Position numbers and translations under genes: made by a program. Below are positions 15,485-21,453 of a DNA stretch of 36,111 nt, in pieces (the stretch's first letter is position 1; every line of letters starts with the position of its first letter). Below the pieces are notes generated by a model, which was given only the letters and a program-made list of their open reading frames with translations, was not told where the DNA came from and made no database searches. The stretch lies in assembly GCA_030145205.1 (NCBI GenBank), contig JAQYVZ010000029.1, positions 1 through 36,111 of the forward strand, written 5' to 3'. Source of the stretch: Desulfuromonadales bacterium (GTDB lineage: Bacteria > Desulfobacterota > Desulfuromonadia > Desulfuromonadales > BM103).

Positions 15485-15608
15485 ACCTCGTTTGACGTGA
15501 GCTGATCTTCTGGTGAAATACAGGTATGTTGCCGGTTTTGCATGTGTTTTTTGCCTGCCCCCACAATTTTTAATGTCCGAAACCATTCAGGTCAGGGTTT
15601 TTTGTTGA

Positions 15609-15624
15609 TTTGCATTTTTGCAAA
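15609..15624. promoter_or_regulatory. Proximal putative enhancer site upstream of the OFA transporter
   Basis: A perfect palindrome TTTGCA-TTTT-TGCAAA (extended to ATTTGCA...TGCAAAT). Its centre is about 105 bp upstream of the -24 GG. An identical 16-bp sequence occurs at 20045-20060. Confidence 0.7.
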
Positions 15625-15720
15625 TAGGGGGTGTTGTCTCCGTCTTGTTATATTTCTGAATGTGTTAGGTAAGATATTGAAATTAAAGGAAAACATTTTT
15701 TTTTGAAAGAATGGCAAGCT

Positions 15721-15736
15721 TGGTACGAGGGTTGTA
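15721..15736 (+). promoter_or_regulatory. Sigma54-like -24/-12 promoter of the OFA transporter
   Basis: TGGTACG-AGGG-TTGTA compares with the consensus TGGCACG-N4-TTGCW. The GG of the -24 element and TTG of the -12 element are present with exact spacing; the -12 GC is GT. Transcription would start near 15748, about 45 bases before the first start codon. The upstream palindromes and the nearby NtrC-type activator support the call. Confidence 0.6.
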
Positions 15737-15793
15737 ATTAACAGTGAGCAAAACGATGGTTGTTTTTCTGTCGATTACCTGGAGGCCAGAGCC

Positions 15794-17248
15794 ATGAGTC
15801 AAAAAACGTCTGACCGTAAAAGCCGCTCAGATAAACCGTTGATCGGAGAGATCAAGGCGAATTGGCCCCTCAGGCTCCAGGTTCAACAAATGATGCAGCG
15901 TGGTTTAGAACATCCCTTAACGATAGCCAAGGAGGCAAGCATGAGTGACGCAAAACAATCTTATCGTAGCGGCTGGATCGTCGCATTGGCCGGAACAGGT
16001 ATCAACCTCGCTCTGGGCATTCTGTACACTTGGAGTATCTTTAAAGGCGCCATCACCGATTCCATCGCAGCGGGTGGGCTTGGTGCTTTCAATTGGGACA
16101 AAGCGTCCATCAATGATCCTTACGCAACGGCATGCTTGGTTTTCGCGGTTGCCATGATCCTTGCCGGCAAGGTTCAGGATAAATTCGGCCCTCGGATCAC
16201 CGCAATCATCGGCGGTCTGCTGACCGGCGCCGGTTTTGTCGTGATTTCCCAGACGACCAGCTACTGGGGCTGGATTGTCGGTTTCGGCGTCATGGCCGGT
16301 ATGGGTATCGGCTTTGGTTATTCGGCGGCAACCCCGCCGGCACTGAAGTGGTTCCCGCCGAAGAAAACCGGTCTGATTGCTGGTATCGTGGTCGCCGGTT
16401 TCGGACTGGCTTCGGTTTACATCGCACCGCTGGCTCAGTACCTGCTGGCCAACTTTGGCCTGCAGCAGTCGATGCTTTACTTCGGTATCGGTTTCACCGC
16501 CATCGTCAGCTTCTTTGCCCTGTTCCTGAAGAATCCGCCGGAAGGCTATATTGCTGATCCTTCCGCGAACACAGCTGCTGCCAAGGCCGCAGTGGTTGAA
16601 GATAAGAAGCCTTCTGAAATCTTGAAAACCGCCAAGTTTTACGTCCTCTGGACCTGCTACTTCATCGGCGCCGGTGCCGGCCTGATGGTTATCGGCAGCG
16701 CCAAGGGCCTGGCCAAGGCCAGCATGGGCGAGATGGCCTTCCTGGTCGTGGCAATCATGGCAGTCGGCAACGCCGGTGGCCGGATCACTGCTGGCGTGGT
16801 GTCCGACAAAATCGGTCGCGCTAACACCCTGGTCATTATGCTGGTTTTCCAGGCCGTCCTGATGTTCCTGGCCATCCCGGTCATCGATGGTGTCTACACC
16901 AGCGCCTTCGCGATGCCTCTGCTGGTCACCTTCATGGTCTTCAACTACGGCACCAACCTGGCCCTGTTCCCCTCCTTCACCAAGGACCTTTGGGGCGCCA
17001 AGAACTTCGGCATGAACTACGGCATTCTCTTCTCCGCCTGGGGCGTTGGAGCTTTCGCCCTGGTGCGTGTCTCCGAGATGCTGCGGGTCAAAACGGGTGG
17101 GTTCACCATGTCCTTCGCCGCTGCCGGCGTGCTGCTGATGGTTGGCGCGATGCTGGCCGGTTCGTTGCGGACCCGCAAGTCTGAGGCTCCGGCTGTTGCC
17201 CCGGCATTCGAGGAAGAAGAACTCGAACTGCAAAAGGCCGTTGATTAA
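15794..17248 (+). CDS. OFA-family MFS transporter (monocarboxylate/oxalate-formate antiporter family)
   Basis: This protein has twelve predicted transmembrane helices and the OFA features LALGILYTWSIF near the start, GKVQDKFGPR (MFS motif A-like) and YSAATPPALKWFPPKKTGLIAG. The family carries small organic anions such as oxalate, formate, lactate or acetate; the substrate cannot be read from sequence. Two in-frame ATGs have strong ribosome sites: 15794 (GGAGG at 15781) and 15941 (AAGGAGG at 15929). The second gives the usual 435-residue transporter; the first adds 49 mostly polar residues. Translation from 15941 is the conventional choice and both may be used. A strong terminator follows. Control probably runs through sigma54 (see upstream sites). 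Confidence 0.88.
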   Translation: MSQKTSDRKSRSDKPLIGEIKANWPLRLQVQQMMQRGLEHPLTIAKEASMSDAKQSYRSGWIVALAGTGINLALGILYTWSIFKGAITDSIAAGGLGAFNWDKASINDPYATACLVFAVAMILAGKVQDKFGPRITAIIGGLLTGAGFVVISQTTSYWGWIVGFGVMAGMGIGFGYSAATPPALKWFPPKKTGLIAGIVVAGFGLASVYIAPLAQYLLANFGLQQSMLYFGIGFTAIVSFFALFLKNPPEGYIADPSANTAAAKAAVVEDKKPSEILKTAKFYVLWTCYFIGAGAGLMVIGSAKGLAKASMGEMAFLVVAIMAVGNAGGRITAGVVSDKIGRANTLVIMLVFQAVLMFLAIPVIDGVYTSAFAMPLLVTFMVFNYGTNLALFPSFTKDLWGAKNFGMNYGILFSAWGVGAFALVRVSEMLRVKTGGFTMSFAAAGVLLMVGAMLAGSLRTRKSEAPAVAPAFEEEELELQKAVD

Positions 17249-17281
17249 GAACGAAAGTTATACAGTTACACCTCTTGTAAT

Positions 17282-17308
17282 GCCCCGCCTTTCGGCGGGG
17301 CTTTTTTT
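17282..17308 (+). terminator. Rho-independent terminator of the OFA transporter gene
   Basis: An 8-bp GC stem (17282-17289 with 17294-17301) with a 4-base loop is followed by seven T residues on the plus strand, 34 bp after the stop codon. Confidence 0.93.
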
Positions 17309-17391
17309 GTTTGTCTGCCGTTTTCAGCATATTTCTCTTCTTGCGCATTCAACTTTCTGACCTGGTTGTCGTTAAAGGTATCAGTTGGTCT

Positions 17392-17643
17392 CTCTCACCC
17401 CAGCCCTCTCCCGCCAGGGGAGAGGGGAGAGGGGGGATAGGGGATAGGGGATAGGCAAGGCTTCGTCATTGTTGCCTCTATTGACGGGAGAGGGGTTAAC
17501 TCTTTCGCGATTAATGCTCCTACCCGAAAGAAGGGAGCAAGGGAATCTATCTTATGAATTGACTATTTATTTAGTAAAATGGAGTGGCAATGACTTCCTC
17601 TCCCCTGGCGGGAGAGGGTTGGGGTGAGGGTTGGGGTGAGGGG
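17392..17643. repeat. Inverted pair of the GC-rich repeat with a short tandem repeat (R4)
   Basis: Unit R4a (17392-17428) and inverted unit R4b (17597-17643) are about 170 bp apart; R4b ends in a doubled TTGGGGTGAGGG. Just after R4a are three tandem copies of the 7-mer GGGGATA (17433-17453). A partial third unit lies at 17475-17496. Together with the flanking sequence this fills most of the gene-free stretch 17309-17726. Confidence 0.75.
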
Positions 17644-17726
17644 GATGCCCTACTCGACTTAACTCTCAAGGCTCAGGGGGCAAAACAGTGCGTGCTGAAA
17701 TGCGATTGCTCTACATAATTTGAAAT

Positions 17727-17841
17727 AAAAAAAACCCCATGATCCAGGAGAGGGGATCATGGGGCAAGGTCTCAGGAGGTATATCGTTTGAAGAAAGCTT
17801 TTGGTCTGTTTACTCCTTTTCGCCTGCCAAACGAAAAGGTT
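17727..17841 (-). ncRNA. Candidate small regulatory RNA, about 115 nt
   Basis: Read on the minus strand, a strong sigma70-like promoter is followed at the expected start point by a hairpin (17815-17839, stem CCTTTTCG/CGAAAAGG). A single-stranded segment follows containing ACCTCCT (17774-17780), complementary to a Shine-Dalgarno, and then an 11-bp terminator stem (17735-17745 with 17754-17764) and eight U residues (17727-17734). No minus-strand reading frame of note lies within. These are the usual parts of a trans-acting sRNA that blocks ribosome binding. It matches no RNA family I recognise. The call rests on structure alone. Confidence 0.6.
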
Positions 17842-17842
17842 G

Positions 17843-17876
17843 ATCTATATATAACTAAATCGGTTATATATGTCAA
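17843..17876 (-). promoter_or_regulatory. Sigma70-like promoter with embedded palindromic operator, driving the candidate sRNA
   Basis: On the minus strand TTGACA (17871-17876) and TATATA (17848-17853) are 17 bp apart. The spacer and -10 contain an inverted repeat, ATATATAAC-TAAATCG-GTTATATAT, placed where a repressor would block polymerase. The half-site GGTTATATAT resembles GGTTATAAAT in the promoter of the zinc-ribbon gene at 18244. Confidence 0.6.
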
Positions 17877-18073
17877 TAAAAAAATCAGCCATGGAAAAAA
17901 AGATTTTCTTTCAATGACTGACAGCGTGAAAAAGAGTCTTCGATGTTACGTTTGGCAGAAACTGCGATACGATGAAACAGGCAGTAGGTCCGTCTGGCGA
18001 CTATTGCCGGAGACTTAATGAATCACCGCGTCCGAGTTGTCCATACGCAGACTGAATAGTTAGGCCGTGAGGC
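17877..18073. other. Gene-free stretch upstream of the sRNA promoter
   Basis: With the flanking parts this completes the 825-bp gap between the OFA transporter and the zinc-ribbon gene. A plus-strand frame from a TTG at 17788 crosses it but is judged spurious. Nothing else is supported here. Confidence 0.4.
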
Positions 18074-18244
18074 TCAGGCGTTCTTCTGTGGTACGTACTG
18101 AGGTGTGTGGATCGTTTCCAGGACCTCATTGTTCAGGTGAAGCAGGGATCCGCAGTCGCTGCATTCGACCAGGTTGCCGCTGAACCCGTCAGCGTGCATG
18201 TCGATTTCGAGATGGTCTTTCTGGTTGCAATACGGGCAATTCAT
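18074..18244 (-). CDS. Small zinc-ribbon protein
   Basis: This 56-residue protein has two CxxC pairs (C3/C6 and C28/C31) spaced as in a zinc ribbon, with a polar, hydrophilic tail. The ATG at 18244 has GGAGG on the minus strand at the right distance, so this start is well supported; a longer frame running to 18613 has no such signal and overlaps the next gene. It has its own promoter with an overlapping operator-like palindrome. The function is unknown; small zinc ribbons often bind nucleic acid or act as adaptor or metal-handling proteins. No terminator follows directly; the next one on this strand is at 17727-17764. Confidence 0.75.
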   Translation of the reverse strand: MNCPYCNQKDHLEIDMHADGFSGNLVECSDCGSLLHLNNEVLETIHTPQYVPQKNA

Positions 18245-18257
18245 AGTTTCCTCCAAG

Positions 18258-18308
18258 GTGGTTAATTTATAACCACTATAGACCCATAAATAACCAAGTA
18301 AAGACATT
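18258..18308 (-). promoter_or_regulatory. Promoter and operator-like palindrome of the zinc-ribbon gene
   Basis: On the minus strand TTTACT and TATAGT (5 of 6 to the -10 consensus) are 16 bp apart. Just downstream is the palindrome GTGGTTA-TAAAT-TAACCAC (18258-18276), which would overlap the transcription start. A further half-site, GGTTATTTAT, lies in the promoter spacer. Confidence 0.5.
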
Positions 18309-18388
18309 TTTACTATTTTTAGTAAAACGCTATTGTATTGCTTTTCGAAGGTGAAATGGCAGGGCTCAACTGGGAGCAACCGTGCCAT

Positions 18389-18418
18389 AAAAAACGGCCG
18401 TTTAAAGCTAAACGGCCG
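18389..18418 (-). terminator. Rho-independent terminator of the 128-residue membrane protein gene
   Basis: A 10-bp stem (18395-18404 with 18409-18418) with a 4-base loop is followed on the minus strand by six T residues. Confidence 0.9.
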
Positions 18419-18447
18419 ACTTGAAAGCTGTTTTGTTCGGGGGTAAA

Positions 18448-18834
18448 CTAAGGTGAAATCGGAACGCTCATTTCCGGAGCGAAATCGGTGTACAGGATGA
18501 AATTTCCCAGTTCCGGGAAACTCATGCCCGCCGGCTTCGCCAGAAAAACAGCGACGACACTGACGATCGTTGCCGCAGCGACCCAGTTCAGAACCAGGGT
18601 ACGCAGCTCCCAATCAGGCTCAGGCTTCAGCTCTTCTTCCTCTTCTTTTTCGCGGCCGGGAAGCTTGGCGGCGATCTGGCGCATGAAACGCCCAGAACAA
18701 AGGAAGATTACAGCAGAAACCGCAAACTGGGGGAGAACCTCGATAGAGACCTGACCGGTGGCGAGCAGGCCGGCATAAAAGGCCAGTACGCCAAGTCCAA
18801 GCAGGGTCATTTGTAAGCTGAGCTTCGTGTTCAT
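18448..18834 (-). CDS. Membrane protein of unknown function
   Basis: This 128-residue protein is not one I recognise. It has two hydrophobic helices at about 7-27 and 30-48, a strongly charged cytoplasmic-type loop with a glutamate run (about 58-76), and a third helix at about 80-98, then a short hydrophobic tail. It lies 85 bp behind the acetate-type transporter on the same strand, but has its own sigma70-like promoter and terminator, so it need not be cotranscribed. A role as accessory to the transporter is possible but unsupported. Confidence 0.7.
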   Translation of the reverse strand: MNTKLSLQMTLLGLGVLAFYAGLLATGQVSIEVLPQFAVSAVIFLCSGRFMRQIAAKLPGREKEEEEELKPEPDWELRTLVLNWVAAATIVSVVAVFLAKPAGMSFPELGNFILYTDFAPEMSVPISP

Positions 18835-18874
18835 CTGTCACATTTCCCAGTTCAAGACACGCCTATTACTCTAG

Positions 18875-18903
18875 AATCTAGCGAGAAACGGCTCCGCTGT
18901 CAA
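18875..18903 (-). promoter_or_regulatory. Sigma70-like promoter of the 128-residue membrane protein gene
   Basis: On the minus strand TTGACA (18898-18903) and TAGATT (18875-18880) are 17 bp apart. The start would be near 18868, about 34 bases before the ATG at 18834. Confidence 0.55.
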
Positions 18904-18919
18904 GAGGGGGCAGTTTAAA

Positions 18920-19684
18920 CTACCGTGTTTTCCCCGTATCGGAAAGCTCCGGCATAACATCTTTGAGGGATTCACGATACAAATGCTGCAGGCCGAGCAG
19001 CAGGCCAGGCAGGCCGCTGGTGATGCCGACCAGGGCAGCAATTTGCATCAAAGCCGGGTTGCTGATTGCGTGGGCAACTGCCAACAGCAGCAAAAAGGCC
19101 ATGAACAGGGAGAAGACGATTCGGCAGACGCGGCTCAGGTCGCCTATGCCCTGTGAGATGATCAGACTGAATAAGCCCCAGACAGCCAGGTAGCCAACCA
19201 TCGGCAAGGTTCCTGGTACAAAACCGTATCCGGCCTGAGGCAGGATGTTGAATGCCAGCATTGAGATCCAGAAGAGACCAATGCCGCTCAGTGCGATGCC
19301 CTGCAATGGATTCTTTTTAAGGGCAGACAGACCGGCAATCACTTGGCATAAGGCGGCGACAAAGACAATCGCGCAGAGAAAGCGGAGATTGATATTCAGT
19401 GCCGGAATTTGGCCCAGTGCGAATACGGTTGCTGCGACACCATAACTGAACAACCCGAGAACGGGTGGTGCCGGGGTTGTGCTGGCTGCAATCGGCAGCT
19501 GGCTGCCAGGAAGTTCATCCTGGCGATTGCGGGCATCCAGTTCGCGATACTTGTTGCACGCGCTGTAATCCGACGAGCAGTAGCGGATAATCATATTGGC
19601 ATCATGCGAAGAGATGTAACCGCAGCCGACATCACAAGCATCTTCATCACGACCGTAGTGGGGACATACAACTGATTTATGCAT
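18920..19684 (-). CDS. Acetate/succinate-type transporter (GPR1/FUN34/YaaH family) with Cys-rich N-terminal domain
   Basis: Of 254 residues, about 72-245 hold six transmembrane helices that match SatP/YaaH in order: the LGLFSYGVAA opening, IAGLSALKKNPLQGIALSGIGLFW, and LAVWGLFSLIIS. Family members take up acetate or succinate with protons. Ahead of this is a soluble region of about 50 residues with five cysteines (C7, C17, C21, C36, C43) and H9 and H27, including CDVGCGYIS and YCSSDYSACNKY, which looks like a metal or Fe-S site. E. coli SatP lacks it. The ATG at 19684 has GGGAGG before it. Upstream lie a hairpin, a sigma54-like promoter and three palindromic sites. Confidence 0.85.
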   Translation of the reverse strand: MHKSVVCPHYGRDEDACDVGCGYISSHDANMIIRYCSSDYSACNKYRELDARNRQDELPGSQLPIAASTTPAPPVLGLFSYGVAATVFALGQIPALNINLRFLCAIVFVAALCQVIAGLSALKKNPLQGIALSGIGLFWISMLAFNILPQAGYGFVPGTLPMVGYLAVWGLFSLIISQGIGDLSRVCRIVFSLFMAFLLLLAVAHAISNPALMQIAALVGITSGLPGLLLGLQHLYRESLKDVMPELSDTGKTR

Positions 19685-19701
19685 TATCGCCTCCCGCCTG
19701 G

Positions 19702-19750
19702 AAGAAAAATTGGGCCCGGCCAGGCTGGCTTATGTCGCCAGGCCGGGCCC
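19702..19750 (-). terminator. Strong hairpin with U-tract in the 5' leader of the acetate-type transporter
   Basis: A perfect 10-bp GC stem (19712-19721 with 19741-19750) is extended inward by TGGC/GCCA (19726-19729 with 19737-19740). On the minus strand it is followed by AATTTTTC. It lies between the sigma54-like promoter and the start codon, so it could act as an attenuator, or end read-through from the regulator gene. Confidence 0.7.
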
Positions 19751-19779
19751 TGCATCGGAGTCACACGCTCTTAAGAAAC

Positions 19780-19795
19780 AGCAAGCTTCATACCA
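19780..19795 (-). promoter_or_regulatory. Sigma54-like -24/-12 promoter of the acetate-type transporter
   Basis: On the minus strand TGGTATG-AAGC-TTGCT fits TGGCACG-N4-TTGCW: the -24 GG and the -12 GC are both present at exact spacing. Transcription would start near 19769. Confidence 0.65.
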
Positions 19796-19891
19796 AAATA
19801 AATATTTTTGAAAGAAGTGGCGGAAGTGTTAAATATCAAGAACTTACGGGAATTTGGAGAATCGTGTGATTTTACGGAGATTTTCCAATAA

Positions 19892-19907
19892 TTCGCAGAA
19901 ATGCAAA
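19892..19907. promoter_or_regulatory. Proximal putative enhancer site of the acetate-type transporter
   Basis: TTCGCA-GAAA-TGCAAA, one mismatch from a perfect palindrome. Its centre is about 105 bp from the -24 GG, the same distance as the proximal site of the OFA transporter. Confidence 0.6.
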
Positions 19908-20012
19908 GAATGCTGACGGGATTGACGTTGCAGGCAGCTCGTACCAGCAAGCCCATCAGTGCAGTTGATTATCCTTATGTAAATACAAAGGGTTACGCAG
20001 GCAATTATAGTT

Positions 20013-20060
20013 TTTGCCAATTTGCAATCGCTCAATCAGGCATTTTTGCATTTTTGCAAA
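20013..20060. promoter_or_regulatory. Distal pair of putative enhancer sites of the acetate-type transporter
   Basis: Site 20013-20028 is TTTGCC-AATT-TGCAAT (two mismatches from consensus). Site 20045-20060 is a perfect TTTGCA-TTTT-TGCAAA, identical to the OFA proximal site. The centres are 32 bp apart and about 227 and 259 bp from the -24 element. Confidence 0.65.
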
Positions 20061-20094
20061 CAGGTGTTGAGAGCCCTTGATTGAGTCAAGGGAG

Positions 20095-21453
20095 CTACTT
20101 CTTTTTGATCCCGTATTTCTTGAGCTTGCGGTAAATTGTGGCCATATTCATCCCCGCTTCAGCCGAGGCTTCCTCTACGTTGCCATTGTGTTTGCTGAGC
20201 AAGTGCGTCAGGTAATCGGTCTCAAAGCCCGCCAGCGCCGAGGAGTAGTCAACCTGGTCGGGGCTGCTGCCGACATGGTCGGTTTCGATAAGCTGAGCCA
20301 GTTCCGGCAGGCCGATATAATTGCCGCTTGAGATCGTCATGGCAGCTTCAATCACATTCAGCAGTTGGCGAATGTTGCCGGGCCAGCTGTATTTTCTGGA
20401 GGCCTCCAGAGCTTCCGGCGTCATCCCCTTGAAGTTGGTTCCGAACTTGTCGTTTTGCAGGCGAATGAAATGATTGATCAACAAAGGGATGTCTTCCTGC
20501 CGTTCGCGCAGGGGAGGGAGATGCAGGTTAATCACGTTGAAGCGGTAGAACAAGTCCTCCCGGAACGTTCCTTTCTCAACTTCGGCCATCAGGTCGGAGT
20601 TGGTCGCAGAGATGAGGCGGACGTCGACTTTGGTCGAGGTGGTTTCACCCAGGCGGCGAAATTCCCGTTCCTGTAAAAAGCGCAGCAAGGTTTTTTGCAT
20701 GTTCATTGGCAGGTTGCCGACTTCATCGAGGAACAGGGTGCCGCCATTCGCTGTTTCCAGTAGCCCCTTGCGATTTTCCGTTGCGCCGGTGAATGCCCCT
20801 TTGCGATAGCCGAACAGCTCACTCTCCAGGATGTTCTCAGGCATGCCGCCGCAATTGAGTGCAACAAATTTGTGATGCTTGCGGGGCGAGTTGTGGTGAA
20901 TGGCCTGGGCGATCAGCTCTTTGCCAGTTCCGGATTCACCTGTGATCAGGGCGGAGGTGTCGCGAACGGCAACCTTGGCGACCCGTTCGAGCAAGCGTTT
21001 GATCACAGCCGAGGTGCCGATGATACTGTCGAACTGAAATTTGCCGGAGAGCTCTTCCTTCAGCTCACGATTCTCTTCGGTCAACTCGTGATGCGTCAAG
21101 GCGTTTTTAACCCGGAACAGCAGCTCTTCCGGCTCAAAGGGCTTGGTCAACATGTCGTAGGCGCCTTGGCGGAGGGCCTGGATCGACATTTCGACTGTCG
21201 CGTATGCCGTGATCATGATGACCGGGACTTCCGGGTCACGGTTGCGGATATGCTTGAGAACCTCGAGGCCATCCATTTCCGGCATTTTTATGTCGGTGAT
21301 GACCAAATCGTAATCGTCGGCGGAAAATTCCGCCACGGCCTGAACGGGGTTGGTGTGCGCCTTGACTTGGTAACCTTGGTCTTTGAGTACGGCTTCCATC
21401 ATGCGACACAGCCCGACCTCGTTATCAATTAACAGGATACGGCTGTCGTTCAT
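20095..21453 (-). CDS. Sigma54-dependent response regulator, NtrC family
   Basis: This 452-residue regulator has three domains in order: a receiver (about 4-118) with phospho-acceptor D54 and the switch lysine K104; an AAA+ domain (about 142-370) with Walker A GESGTGK at 172-178, the sigma54-contact loop GAFTGA at 219-224 and Walker B FLDEVG at 241-246; and a Fis-type helix-turn-helix at about 424-448 (VEEASAEAGMNMATIYRKLKKYGI). It should open sigma54 promoters when phosphorylated by the kinase encoded just upstream. The ATG at 21453 follows GGGAGG and overlaps the kinase stop by one base, so the two are coupled. Its closest likely targets are the two transporter genes either side of 17-20 kb. 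Confidence 0.95.
   Translation of the reverse strand: MNDSRILLIDNEVGLCRMMEAVLKDQGYQVKAHTNPVQAVAEFSADDYDLVITDIKMPEMDGLEVLKHIRNRDPEVPVIMITAYATVEMSIQALRQGAYDMLTKPFEPEELLFRVKNALTHHELTEENRELKEELSGKFQFDSIIGTSAVIKRLLERVAKVAVRDTSALITGESGTGKELIAQAIHHNSPRKHHKFVALNCGGMPENILESELFGYRKGAFTGATENRKGLLETANGGTLFLDEVGNLPMNMQKTLLRFLQEREFRRLGETTSTKVDVRLISATNSDLMAEVEKGTFREDLFYRFNVINLHLPPLRERQEDIPLLINHFIRLQNDKFGTNFKGMTPEALEASRKYSWPGNIRQLLNVIEAAMTISSGNYIGLPELAQLIETDHVGSSPDQVDYSSALAGFETDYLTHLLSKHNGNVEEASAEAGMNMATIYRKLKKYGIKKK

Larger units (their letters stand above)
15309..15793. other. Long AT-rich intergenic control region of the OFA transporter
   Basis: These 485 bp contain no gene. They are richer in A+T than the neighbours and hold three TTTGCA-N4-TGCAAA-type palindromes (15438-15453, 15469-15484, 15609-15624), a sigma54-like promoter (15721-15736) and a ribosome site (15781-15785). 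Confidence 0.7.
19685..20094. other. Control region of the acetate-type transporter
   Basis: These 410 bp contain no gene. Read on the minus strand they hold, in order, a stem-loop after the regulator gene (20073-20092, no T run), three TTTGCA-N4-TGCAAA-type sites, a sigma54-like promoter (19780-19795), a terminator-like hairpin (19702-19750) and the transporter's ribosome site. Confidence 0.7.

Noticed and set aside
15311-15586. Minus-strand frame of 91 codons in the OFA control region
   Set aside because: Low-complexity composition and no ribosome site; the region instead holds palindromic sites and a promoter.
15917-17233. Minus-strand frame of 438 codons across the OFA transporter
   Set aside because: It is a shadow of a clear membrane protein on the plus strand; its translation is rich in His, Gln and Asp without any domain.
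17788-18018. Plus-strand frame of 76 codons from TTG 17788 with AGGAGGT seven bases ahead
   Set aside because: Its ribosome site is the complement of the CCUCCU of the candidate sRNA, and the frame crosses the sRNA promoter and hairpin on the other strand. It has no recognisable domain and rare start use.
18074-18613. Long version (179 residues) of the zinc-ribbon protein
   Set aside because: It would overlap the 18448-18834 gene and run through its terminator; the ATG at 18244 has a proper ribosome site.
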